Below are positions 33,201 to 40,600 of a DNA stretch of 64,000 bases, piece after piece. How positions within the stretch are numbered: position 1 is the first letter of the stretch; each line of letters begins with the position of its first letter. The position numbers and the translations under genes are program-made. The stretch is from Candidatus Rhodoferax bjergmarkensis. Lineage in GTDB: Bacteria; Pseudomonadota; Gammaproteobacteria; Burkholderiales; Burkholderiaceae_C. Location: the NCBI GenBank assembly GCA_016708345.1, contig JADJFX010000003.1:310001-374000 (forward strand), given 5' to 3'. Under the pieces are notes generated by a model. That model saw only the letters and a list, made by a program, of their open reading frames with translations. It had not been told where the DNA came from and searched no databases.

Positions 33201-33970
33201 GGTGTTTTGCTGAAACACAGATACATGAAAATATCGTTCATGGCATCGACACCGCCGGTGATGACCAGGTCCGACTGGCCAATCTGCAACTCGTTGATGC
33301 CCATGGACACGGCTGCCAGCGAGCTGGCACAGGCCGCATCGGTTACCGCATTGGTGCCGCGCAAATCAAAGCGGTTGGCAATGCGCCCGGCCACCACGTT
33401 GCCCAGCAAGCCGGGGAACGATGACTCTTGCCACGGCGTGTAACTGTTGGCAATGCGCAGGCAAATCTCTTGCGCCTCAGACTCAGGCACGCCGCTTTCG
33501 CGCAGGGCTTTGAGCCACACTGGTTTTTGCAGGCGGCTGACCATGTTGCCCAGCAGCTCTTGCGCGGATGTCACGCCCAGCAAGACGCTGATGCGCTCGC
33601 GGTCCATGGTGGAGAACTGGCCTTGCGCGGCATCGTCCAGCACTTTTTGCGCCACGATGAGCGCCAGAATTTGCGCCGAATCGGTGGCCGGCACGATGCT
33701 CGGGGGCACACCAAACTCCATCGGATCAAAGTCAACCGGTGGCATGAAGCCACCGCGCTTGGCGTAGGTTTTGTCCAGCGCCTTGGGGTCCGGGTCGTAA
33801 TAGTCTTCAATCAGCCAGTGCGAAGACGGCACGTCAGTGATCAGATCCTTGCCCGCGAGAATATCGTTCCAGAAGCCGCGCGAGTCGGTCGAACCGGGAA
33901 ACAGGGTGCTGACACCGACGACGGCGATAGGAATTTGTTGGCGATGGGTGGTGGACGTGGAGGTGGACAT
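27236..33970 (-). CDS. pfaA: Pfa2/PfaA-type polyunsaturated fatty acid or secondary-lipid synthase
   Basis: A 2244-residue iterative type I synthase. The ketosynthase (about 10-460) has DAACASSLAAVS, EAHGTGTKAGD and KSQIGHAKAS. The malonyl/acyl transferase (about 580-895) has GQGSQYVGMG and GHSFGE. An Ala/Pro/Val linker precedes three tandem acyl carrier domains (about 1150-1460), each with LGIDSIKRVEIL including the phosphopantetheine Ser. The ketoreductase (about 1680-1940) has SGGGRGV and a C-terminal dehydratase (about 1985-2240) has HPYLADHNIAGIPVLP and FHGPGF. KS-AT-ACPn-KR-DH is the PfaA/Pfa2 order. It would build long-chain, possibly polyunsaturated, acyl chains from malonyl units with Pfa3 and PfaD. 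The carriers need the phosphopantetheinyl transferase encoded at 11988-12671. It is 84 bases downstream of pfaD. Confidence 0.95.
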   Translation of the reverse strand: MSTSTSTTHRQQIPIAVVGVSTLFPGSTDSRGFWNDILAGKDLITDVPSSHWLIEDYYDPDPKALDKTYAKRGGFMPPVDFDPMEFGVPPSIVPATDSAQILALIVAQKVLDDAAQGQFSTMDRERISVLLGVTSAQELLGNMVSRLQKPVWLKALRESGVPESEAQEICLRIANSYTPWQESSFPGLLGNVVAGRIANRFDLRGTNAVTDAACASSLAAVSMGINELQIGQSDLVITGGVDAMNDIFMYLCFSKTPALSPTGDCRPFSDAADGTMLGEGIAMMALKRLDDAERDGDRVYAVIRGVGSASDGRANSVYAPLPAGQARSLTRAYEVAGFGPETVELVEAHGTGTKAGDAAEFAGLKLAFGGAREDKQWCALGTVKSQIGHAKASAGAAGLFKVIMALHHKVLPPTIKVDRPNPKLEIEQSPFYLNTQRRPWIRDNTHPRRASVSSFGFGGSNFHVTLEEYVPSVPTGKSAWRLRTVPTELVLLSAASPTELVAQCRTLAGVQKELCHVARETQLAFSPTAGARLAVIAANADELAQKLTQAAATIEKAPAAAYSSPTGVHYATGTADAGQLAFLFPGQGSQYVGMGAEAAMAFDVARQAWDDAAKLSFDGVKLHDVVFPKPVFSDADREAQQKTLTATEWAQPALGVHSQSLANVLHWLGVRPNCVAGHSFGEVSALFEAGVLDAASLVKVARRRGELMRDASAVPGAMTAVAKAIDEVRAALTESGANVVVANHNSPTQVVLSGSVEEITKVEAALSAKGMTAKRLPVATAFHSPLVAGSSVPFGEFLNGVAFNAPLVDVYSNATAASYATEPAAIRTQLAAQLAQSVRFVEQIEAMYASGVRTFVEVGAGSVLTELVGRILGERPHRAISLDRKGKHGVTTLQEGLGRLALAGVAMDFAPLWAQFAPASDEPVKKPAMTIPICGANTGSPYPPRGGAKDLPPPNPPRALQVAPEPIIIRETVVVHEPAPAFAAVSASVSTPALAAVQAAAVAPSVSVAPEAHLAWVHAFTETQRQTAEAHAAYQRAMADSHMAFLKTAESSYAGLGAMMGNTAPAHQTAQPVAYAAAPLAAVAPVSPVQMVAVPAPVAVQPVTAVAAPLAVLAPASVAASVVSSAPAVVAAPLAAAPVVAAATTPALAATAVPGVDLEALMMSIVAEKTGYPQEMLGVQMELEADLGIDSIKRVEILSAMRERAPDLPEVKPTELATLRTLGQIIDHMRAAGGAALAAAAPTASAKTNQIATDFAATNAATTSGTPDIDLEALMMSIVAEKTGYPQEMLGVQMELEADLGIDSIKRVEILSAMRERAPNLPEVKPTELATLRTLGQIIDHMRAAGGAALAAAAPTASANTNQIATVSVAAHAATTSGTPDIDLEALMMSIVAEKTGYPQEMLGVHMELEADLGIDSIKRVEILSAMRERAPNLPEVKPTELATLRTLGQIIDHMRAAGSPTPAVAATATAAPAVQAAVLPDVARFAVRSIPASPVGMALSGVLGAQHLVVTDEGTGVAVALVDALAQHGVKASVVSSVPTDADAVIFLGGLRVVASVDEAVAVNREAFHASRTVAARLTAHGGAFVTVQDTGGDFGLCGVDATRAYLGGVSALARTAALEWPQACVKAIDLERGARDASTIADAILSELLQGGNTLEVALHADGRRSTLVSVVTPAPKVAADNISKNSVVVASGGGRGVTAACLITLAKAKQPRIVLLGRTALADEPQDLRAIADDAGLKRALLQRAQAQGLKPTPADINTQIANVLALREIRATLAALQAAGSEARYLAVDVADAGALSAALDSVRKDWGPITALVHGAGVLADKRIEEKTDAQFDRVFDTKVSGLRALLAATANDPLTALCLFSSVAARSGNLGQCDYAMANEVLNVVACAEQARRGAACVVRAIGWGPWDGGMVTPSLKSHFEHMGVALIPLAAGAQRFVDELTCRSDATQIVIGGAQGDGALGASVTPQATVEVLVNQASHPYLADHNIAGIPVLPMVLAVEWFMRAAQACRPDLVASAVKQVKVLRGIKLENFAGTGDLFVVSAHLISNGSGAQIAVELRGKNKVLHYSATVSMTEAPVAAPDLAAPPTLQAWTQATVYDGHVLFHGPGFQVINAVQGLSRDGIVGTLSGTKQADWPTEAWCSDAAALDGGLQLALLWSRQVLGGAVLPMALGEYRSYRSGLATGQLQGVVYGRKIHEARTVCDIAFVDGSGQVLAELIGVETVLRPGEAQATPAYGA
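29601..30515 (-). repeat. Three tandem 339-bp repeats encoding acyl carrier domains
   Basis: Identical landmarks (for example GCGCGCATGTGGTCAATGAT on the plus strand) recur at 29601, 29940 and 30279, a strict 339-base period (113 codons). The carrier cores are almost identical. The linkers vary more, and two of them resemble the dispersed TAGCTGC repeat. Recent unequal crossing-over or gene conversion would explain the uniformity. Confidence 0.9.
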
Positions 33971-34054
33971 GGAAAAGTTCTCAAAAATCTCTGTGGCAGA
34001 GCGTGATGACGAAAAAGGGGTTTAAAAAGCTCAAAAAATGGTGCCGTCAAAGGC

Positions 34055-35668
34055 TCAAGCCAGTGGCCGGGGCTGAAACTGGAAGGCGCTGGCCGACACC
34101 GGCAGGCCAAAGCTGCGCAGCTGCCCGGCGCGGGTGATCACGGCAGCGCCTTCGAGCAGGTTCAGCGCAATCTGCACCACGGTGCGGTTCTGCGGTTCGG
34201 CCAAAAACGAGCCGGCCGCCCAGCGGTTAAAGGCCCCCATGGCCGGGCCGGACCAGATTTGGTAATCGGCGCGGCGCGAGGCTTCGCCGTCAATCGCCCA
34301 CTTGCTGGCCTTGCCTAAATACCAGCGAAAAACCAGTGCCATGCGGTGTTTGGGGTCGGCCTCGGCGCGGGCTACTTCTGCGGCATCACGCTTTTGCCAG
34401 AAGCCCCGGGTCTCGGCCCAAATCTCATCAAAGGTGGCATGCAACACATCGCGCTCCAGCCGGGTTTTGAGTTCCGGGGGAATGGCTTCCAGCGAGGCAT
34501 GGGAGTGCCAGGCCTCATAAAGCTTGGCTGAACGCACACCAAACATGGTGCCACGCTTGAGCACCTGCACATTCACGCCCAGCTCAAACATGTCAGCGGC
34601 CGGGGCCATGATCACGTCGGCCACATCGGCCTGGGCCAGCAGGGCCTTGCCCGCGTCAGACAAACCCGCTTCTACCGCAGCCTGGTTGACCGAACCGGTC
34701 ACGACATACGCCGCACCCATGGCAAAGGCCGCTGCCAGTGAACCCGGCGTGCCCAGTCCGCCTGCAGCGCCCACCCGAATCGGCCGCTCAAAGCCGTGTT
34801 TGGCGACCAGCTCGTCGCGCAAGGCCATGATGGTTGGAAACAGGGCCACCAGCAACTGGTTGTCGGTATGGCCGCCGCTGTCGGCTTCAACCGTGATGTC
34901 TTCGGCCACTGGCACACGTGCTGCCAGATCCGCCTCAAGTGGCGTGATCAACTTTTGCGCTACCAGGGCGCTGAGCATGTCTGCGGGCGCAGGCGACATA
35001 AAGCGGGTGGCGACTTCACGCCGGGAAATTTTGGCAAACACCCGGTGTTTGCGGGCAATGCGCCCTTGGGCGTCCAGGTGCAGGCCAGCCGCAGCGCAGC
35101 GCACCACGGCAGGGGTCAAACCCATGAAGGCAGAGGCAGAAATGATGGGCACGTTTTTGCGAATCAGCAGGTCGGCCACCCGGTCTTCCAGCGCTGCTTC
35201 GTTGGGCGAATGGATCAGGTTGACACCCCAGGGTGCAGACGTGCCGAGCTTGGCGACCAACTCGTCCACGGCTTCCTCGACGCGCGGGTAAGCCAAGCCA
35301 CCGGCACCAAAAAAACCCAACATGCCAGCTCCGGCCATGGCCATACACATGCGCGTGGTGGCAATGCCATTGGCCATTTCGCCCGCAATATAAGGAAAGC
35401 GCACGCCGTGGGCTTCACAAAAAGACCGGTCGCCCAGCCATTCGGGGTAAAGGGCTGGCAGCGTGGCAAGCAACGGGAAATCTCCGGGAGCCAGTGTACT
35501 TGCCACGGTGCCGCTGACAGCCAGCCCAATGCGTGAGCGGGCAAGATCACGCACCACGTGAGTGGGCTGCCGAATCCGGGCCAACAGGTCGCCCAGTTCG
35601 GAGGGTTCAAAGACAGGCGATTGGGAGCCTGGCCGCCAATGACCGACAGGAGTTAGCTCGATGTTCAT
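34055..35668 (-). CDS. pfaD: PfaD/Pfa1-type enoyl reductase (NPD-like FMN protein)
   Basis: A 537-residue protein from the ATG at 35668. A GTG one codon upstream is less likely. It belongs to the PfaD branch of the 2-nitropropane-dioxygenase-like FMN enzymes: YIAGEMANGIATTRMCMAMAGAGMLGFFGAGG near the N-terminus, then TIM-barrel segments with IRVGAAGGLGTPGSLAAAFAMGA and VTGSVNQAAVEAG, which form the flavin-phosphate site. PfaD is the stand-alone enoyl reductase of Pfa synthases and decides which double bonds are saturated. The Shine-Dalgarno TAGGTAAAG lies about 8 bases upstream. First gene of the minus-strand operon pfaD-pfaA-pfa3, divergent from the FabR-like regulator. Confidence 0.94.
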   Translation of the reverse strand: MNIELTPVGHWRPGSQSPVFEPSELGDLLARIRQPTHVVRDLARSRIGLAVSGTVASTLAPGDFPLLATLPALYPEWLGDRSFCEAHGVRFPYIAGEMANGIATTRMCMAMAGAGMLGFFGAGGLAYPRVEEAVDELVAKLGTSAPWGVNLIHSPNEAALEDRVADLLIRKNVPIISASAFMGLTPAVVRCAAAGLHLDAQGRIARKHRVFAKISRREVATRFMSPAPADMLSALVAQKLITPLEADLAARVPVAEDITVEADSGGHTDNQLLVALFPTIMALRDELVAKHGFERPIRVGAAGGLGTPGSLAAAFAMGAAYVVTGSVNQAAVEAGLSDAGKALLAQADVADVIMAPAADMFELGVNVQVLKRGTMFGVRSAKLYEAWHSHASLEAIPPELKTRLERDVLHATFDEIWAETRGFWQKRDAAEVARAEADPKHRMALVFRWYLGKASKWAIDGEASRRADYQIWSGPAMGAFNRWAAGSFLAEPQNRTVVQIALNLLEGAAVITRAGQLRSFGLPVSASAFQFQPRPLA

Positions 35669-35822
35669 CACACTTTACCTAATGAGGGAAAAAGAAATAG
35701 CGAGGACAAACCCGGTGGCTGATGGGATTGTGTTGAGGAGTATAGCTAAAAATGTACAGTTGTATATACGGTTGTGCGGCATTCACTCCGTTATCATCAA
35801 ACATACATTTTTCAGGACTCCC
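35669..35822. promoter_or_regulatory. Divergent control region between pfaD and the FabR-like regulator
   Basis: The 154-base region must hold promoters for both directions. It is AT-rich near 35740-35815, unlike its surroundings. AAAAATGTA (35748-35756) and its exact inverse TACATTTTT (35804-35812) form an inverted repeat. TGTACA and TGTATA lie two bases apart at 35753-35766. Either could be the operator for the TetR protein, and no experiment supports a choice. Confidence 0.5.
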
Positions 35823-36488
35823 ATGAGCAGTCAACCATCCACTGTTCAGCCCGGTTCACCGGGGCGAAAACAGCTCATTTCACGAGAAGACATCATCAAC
35901 GCAGCGCTCAAGTTGCTGGGGCCAAATCGAAGTGTCTCAACCCTCAGCCTGCGCGAGGTGGCGCGAGAAGCGGGTGTTGCACCCAACAGTTTTTACCGCC
36001 ATTTTCGGGATATGGATGAGTTGGCGGTGGCCCTGATTGATCTGGCTGGAGAGTCCTTGCGACAACTCATAGGTGATGCACGTCAACGCGCGAGTTCAGA
36101 GCAAAGTGTGGTGCAAGGCTGTACCGATGCCTTTATGGCCCGGCTGCACGCCGATGACCCCTTGCTGCACATTCTGTTGCGGGAAGGGACTGTCGGGTCA
36201 CCGGCGTTCAAAACCGCGGTGGAGCGGCAGTTGAATTTCTTTGAGGACGAGCTTCGGCTAGATCTTCTGCATTTGGCTGCAGTCAAGAAAACCGGACTGT
36301 ATGAACCCGCTTTGACGGCCAAGGCCGTCACGCGGCTGGTTTTTGCGATGGGGGCCACCGCGCTCGATCTGTCGGAAGATCAGTATGAGGAATTCACCCA
36401 CCAAATTGTCGTGATGGTCCGCATGATCCTCACCGGAACACAAGCGCTGGCGCAAAGCCAAGCTGGGAATGTCAACTCGGCTGACTGA
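35823..36488 (+). CDS. FabR-like TetR-family transcriptional regulator
   Basis: A 221-residue protein from the ATG at 35823, which has AGGA 6 bases upstream. An in-frame start at 35661 would run through the divergent promoter and is unlikely. The N-terminal helix-turn-helix (about residues 22-70) reads LLGPNRSVSTLSLREVAREA and NSFYRHFRDMDEL, very close to FabR, which represses unsaturated-fatty-acid genes in gammaproteobacteria in response to acyl-ACP or acyl-CoA unsaturation. The C-terminal ligand domain is all-helical. Placed back to back with pfaD, it most likely controls the lipid synthase operon, probably by sensing long-chain acyl thioesters. That role is inferred from family and position. 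Confidence 0.88.
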   Translation: MSSQPSTVQPGSPGRKQLISREDIINAALKLLGPNRSVSTLSLREVAREAGVAPNSFYRHFRDMDELAVALIDLAGESLRQLIGDARQRASSEQSVVQGCTDAFMARLHADDPLLHILLREGTVGSPAFKTAVERQLNFFEDELRLDLLHLAAVKKTGLYEPALTAKAVTRLVFAMGATALDLSEDQYEEFTHQIVVMVRMILTGTQALAQSQAGNVNSAD

Positions 36489-36542
36489 ACAAGCGATTTG
36501 TTCAGCAGTTGCGCAGCGCTGTCGGTTTGTGGGGTTGTCTAG

Positions 36543-36962
36543 TTAGACCACGCGCAGGTAGGCGGGGCCTGGTTGGTTGATCTGTTTCCAGCTGGTGGAG
36601 ATGGGGGTCATCAAACGGTCCACTTCGCCCAAGGCCGATGCGTCGTTGTAGATGTTGGCCACCAGCAGGCGGTTGTAGCAGTAGTTGTACAGATTGCGCA
36701 AATTCAGGGCCAGCTCGCCACCGTCGCGCAAATTCAGGACCTCGTTGAGCCCTTCATCGAGAATTCGCATGGCGATGCGTATCTGTCGACACTTTTTGGG
36801 AATGTCGCCATTGTCCATGGCCAGTCTGGATGCGCTGACTGCCTGATGCAAGGCATCGAGCAAAAGGCATATCAAACCATGCGGATCGGCGGTGTCAACG
36901 CCGGTTTCAATGCACGCTTGTTTATAAGCGGCTGACGTTCGGGAACTGACTAAAGTCAACAT
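36543..36962 (-). CDS. fliS: FliS-like flagellin chaperone, isolated from flagellar genes
   Basis: A 139-residue helical protein from the ATG at 36962. A longer reading upstream has no family support. AYKQACIETGV, DPHGLICLLLDAL, GGELALNLRNLYNYCYNRLLVANI and the final STSWKQI match the FliS pattern of helices and the conserved Leu-Tyr motif. FliS binds the C-terminus of flagellin in the cytoplasm and prevents premature assembly. No fliD, fliC or other flagellar gene is nearby, so it may be a second copy. It converges on the TetR gene with a 54-base gap. Confidence 0.8.
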   Translation of the reverse strand: MLTLVSSRTSAAYKQACIETGVDTADPHGLICLLLDALHQAVSASRLAMDNGDIPKKCRQIRIAMRILDEGLNEVLNLRDGGELALNLRNLYNYCYNRLLVANIYNDASALGEVDRLMTPISTSWKQINQPGPAYLRVV

Positions 36963-37124
36963 GGGAGTCTTCTCGGTAGTTGGTGAATTTGTTATCGGCA
37001 CATGCGGCCAGAAACAAAGGGGTTTCGACATGATTTTTTGCTTGTGGAAAGTTTGTGCTGCCATGGGCGGCATGTGAGCGGTTCCCCAGGGTGCCATCGG
37101 GTGGCTTGGTGCAAAATCCAGCGC
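36963..37124. other. Divergent gap between fliS-like and cupin genes
   Basis: A 162-base intergenic region that should contain start signals for both genes. I see no clear promoter pair, repeat or RNA gene. Confidence 0.4.
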
Positions 37125-37520
37125 ATGAACACCCCCACCACATTGACTCAAACCATTCTCTACACCGACCTTGATGGCCGCGCCAAATTCAAGGAGGTTT
37201 CGCTGGCCTTGACCGAAGGCAGCCCGGCCGCACAACTTTCACCGCTGGCCGCTTGCGGCGGTTACCAGTTTCGCCAGAGCCCGCCCGGATTTCGCAGCAG
37301 TTTTCACTGCACCACCACGCCCCAGTGGCTGGTGGTGCTGCAAGGTGCCATGGAGATTGGTCTGCAAGACGGGAGCTCGCGCATTTTCAGCGCTGGACAA
37401 AGCTTTTATTCAGATGACACTTTGCCCAGTGGTGCGACGTTTGACCCTGCTGTGCATGGACATTGGAGCCGCCAGGTGGGCGATGCGCCGCTGGTGACCT
37501 TGTTTGTGCGCTCGAATTGA
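37125..37520 (+). CDS. Small single-domain cupin protein
   Basis: A 131-residue protein from the ATG at 37125. Upstream in-frame readings start inside the divergent region and are not credible. The beta-rich sequence has a cupin pattern. The first motif area is FRSSFHCTTTPQWLVVLQGAMEIG and the second is GQSFYSDDTLPSGATFDPAVHGHW, with His residues that could bind a metal. Stand-alone cupins of this type have varied or unknown functions. It lies 151 bases before the transglutaminase operon and is separated from it by a sigma-54-like site, so it is probably transcribed on its own. Confidence 0.65.
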   Translation: MNTPTTLTQTILYTDLDGRAKFKEVSLALTEGSPAAQLSPLAACGGYQFRQSPPGFRSSFHCTTTPQWLVVLQGAMEIGLQDGSSRIFSAGQSFYSDDTLPSGATFDPAVHGHWSRQVGDAPLVTLFVRSN

Positions 37521-37605
37521 GCCGAAGTACAGCGAACCCGACCCCTCCGAGTGCCGCCCGCTCACAAGCTTGATGGTTGATTTTTTTTTCGTGTGTCATA
37601 TTCGG

Positions 37606-37622
37606 TTGGCACAATGATTGCA
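37606..37622 (+). promoter_or_regulatory. Candidate sigma-54 promoter of the transglutaminase operon
   Basis: TTGGCACAATGATTGCA matches the sigma-54 consensus (TTGGCACG-N4-TTGCW) almost fully, with exactly 10 bases between GG (37608-37609) and GC (37620-37621). It lies about 50 bases upstream of the ATG at 37672, and a T9 run precedes it. A second such site lies before the neighbouring operon at 44877. Confidence 0.65.
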
Positions 37623-37671
37623 TGATCGTTGTGGTCGGGCTGCTGTACCAGTCTGAAAAAGGGGAAAACCT

Positions 37672-40600
37672 ATGTCTATTCACGCTGCATTGACCCACGT
37701 GACCCACTACAAGTACGACCGGCTTGTGACATTGGGGCCTCAGGTGATACGTCTGCGTCCCGCGCCACATTGCCGCAGCAAAATCATTTCCTATTCGCTC
37801 AAGGTGGAGCCAGCTGACCATTACCTCAACTGGCAGCAAGACCCGTTTTCCAATTACCAGGGGCGCCTCGTTTTTGAGAAAAAGGCCCGTGAGTTCAAAG
37901 TCACGGTCGACTTGATTGTCGAGATGGCGGTGTACAACCCGTTCGATTTCTTCTTGGAGCCAGCCGCTGAAAAATACCCGTTCAAGTACGACAACCTGCT
38001 AAAGCAGGAGCTGGCACCTTACCTGGCGGCAGAGCATCTGACCAAGCGGTTGCGAAGCTGTCTGGCCCGCATCGACCGGCGGCGGCAACGCACCATTGAT
38101 TTTTTGGTCGATGTGAACCAGATGGTTCACCACGACATCAGCTACTTGATCCGCATGGAGCCCGGTGTGCAGACGCCGGATGAGACGCTCAAGCTCGGTT
38201 CCGGCTCATGCCGTGATTCTGCCTGGTTGATGGTGCAGCTGCTGCGCCACTGCGGGCTGGCGGCCCGTTTTGTGTCGGGCTACCTGATTCAGTTGAGGCC
38301 GGATGTAAAGTCTTTGGACGGTCCCAGTGGTACCGATGTCGATTTCACCGACCTGCACGCCTGGTGCGAGGTGTATCTGCCCGGCGCGGGCTGGGTGGGG
38401 CTGGATGCCACGTCGGGCCTGCTGGCGGGCGAGGGCCATATTCCCCTGGCCTGCACACCACAACCCAGCGGAGCCGCGCCTATTGAGGGCGGTGTGGACA
38501 AGTGTGAGGTGGAGTTCGCGCACCATATGGCAGTGACGCGCATTTACGAGTCGCCCCGCGTGACCAAGCCCTATACCGAAGCGCAATGGGCCGATGTCAT
38601 GGCGCTTGGCCATGCTGTGGATAAAGAATTGGTGGCGGGCGATGTGCGCCTGACCATGGGCGGCGAGCCCACTTTTGTGGCTGTGAGTGACCGCGATGCA
38701 CCAGAATGGAATACGGATGCACTCGGCCCGACCAAACGCGGGTTTGCCACTGAATTGGTGCACAAACTGCGATCTGAGTATGGCGCGGGTGGTTTTCTGC
38801 ATTTTGGCCAAGGCAAGTGGTACCCCGGCGAGCAATTGCCGCGCTGGGCACTCAATATTTACTGGCGAGCTGACGGCCAGCCGGTGTGGGCTAACCGGGC
38901 GCTGTTTGCCGACGAACGCACTGCCACGCACTACACCAGTGAAGACGCCCGGCGCTTTACGCACACCTTGGCCGGCAAGTTGGGTGTCAGCAACGCGTTC
39001 ATCCAATCGGCTTATGAAGACATGTGGTACTACCAGTGGCGCGAGCGTCGCCTGCCCACCAATGTGGACCCGCTGGATTCCAAAGCAGGCGACGAAATGG
39101 AGCGGGCGCGTTTGCACCGTGTCTTCAAGCAAAAGCTCGATGCCGTGGTGGGTTATGTACTTCCGATCAAGGTCGCTGACGGTGCCAGTTCGGAGTGTCC
39201 TCGGTGGGTGAGCGGTTCCTGGTTTTTGCGCGATGAACGCATGTACCTGATGCCCGGTGATTCGCCCATGGGTTTGCGCCTGCCGCTGGACTCTTTGCCC
39301 TGGGTCAGTGAGGCTGATTTTCCCCACCTGGTGGCGCAAGACCCCAGTACAGCGAGGCCAAGCTTGCCCTTGCGTGATGCCATGGCGGCCCGTTTTGAAT
39401 TGGTCGGTTTGGCAGTGGTGCGCAAGATGCAAATTCCGGGTCAGCCTGATGCCAGCAAGCTTGCCGCCAGCGCCCAAAGTGCGGTGCAAACCGAGCCAAC
39501 CCACTTTGCGCGTGTGCCCGCCAAGCATGAGTCTGCGGCCTGGGTCACCCGCACTGCATTGTGTGTCGAGGTGCGCGACCCGCGCCGCGCCAGCGGCCCC
39601 AAGGCCGAGGCCGTGGGCCAAGCCAGCGGTGTGATGTATGTCTTCATGCCGCCGTTGGAAAAACTGGAGCACTACCTTGATCTGCTGTGCGCGATTGAGG
39701 CCACGGCGCAAGAGCTGGGCGTCACACTGGTGCTCGAAGGCTACCCACCCCCGCGAGACCCGCGCCTCAAGCTGCTGCAGGTTACCCCCGATCCGGGTGT
39801 GATTGAGGTCAACATTCATCCGGTGACGAACTGGGACGACCTTGTCAAAAACACGGAGTTCTTGTACAACGCCGCGTTTGAGTCCCGTTTGTCGGCCGAA
39901 AAGTTCATGAAAGACGGGCGCCACACCGGCACCGGCGGCGGCAACCACTTTGTGATGGGCGGTGCGACGCCAGCGGACAGCCCTTTTCTGCGCAAGCCGG
40001 AAATGCTGGCCAGCTTGCTGCTGTACTGGCACAACCATCCTTCTCTGAGCTATTTGTTCAGCGGCCTGTTTGTCGGGCCGACCAGCCAGGCACCGCGCGT
40101 GGACGAGGCGCGCAATGACCAGCTTTACGAGCTGGAGATTGCCATTGAGCAGATCTACAAAAACCGTGAAGTCCACGGCCAAAGCATGCCGCCCTGGCTG
40201 GTGGACCGCTCGCTGCGCAACATTCTGATTGACGCCACCGGCAACACGCACCGCAGCGAGTTTTCCATTGACAAAATGTACTCCCCCGACTCTGCCACCG
40301 GTCGCCTGGGCTTGCTGGAGCTGCGCGCGTTCGAGATGCCACCGCACCCCCGCATGAGCGTGGTGCAGCAGCTGTTGCTGCGCGCTCTTGTGGCGCGCTT
40401 CTGGAAAGAGCCCTACAAGGCCCCTGCGACGCGCTGGGGTACCACCTTGCATGACCGCTTCATGCTGCCGACCTTCATCAAGATGGATTTTGATGATGTG
40501 GTCAGTGAGTTGCGTAGTGCAGGTTACGCGTTTGACACCAGCTGGTTTGCGCCCCATTACGAGTTTCGCTTCCCCCTGGTGGGTTCGGTTCAGTCCGCCG

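Noticed and set aside
35661..35822. Longer N-terminus of the FabR-like regulator
   Set aside because: The extension would begin inside the pfaD start region and occupies the divergent promoter. The ATG at 35823 has a good Shine-Dalgarno and matches the family length.
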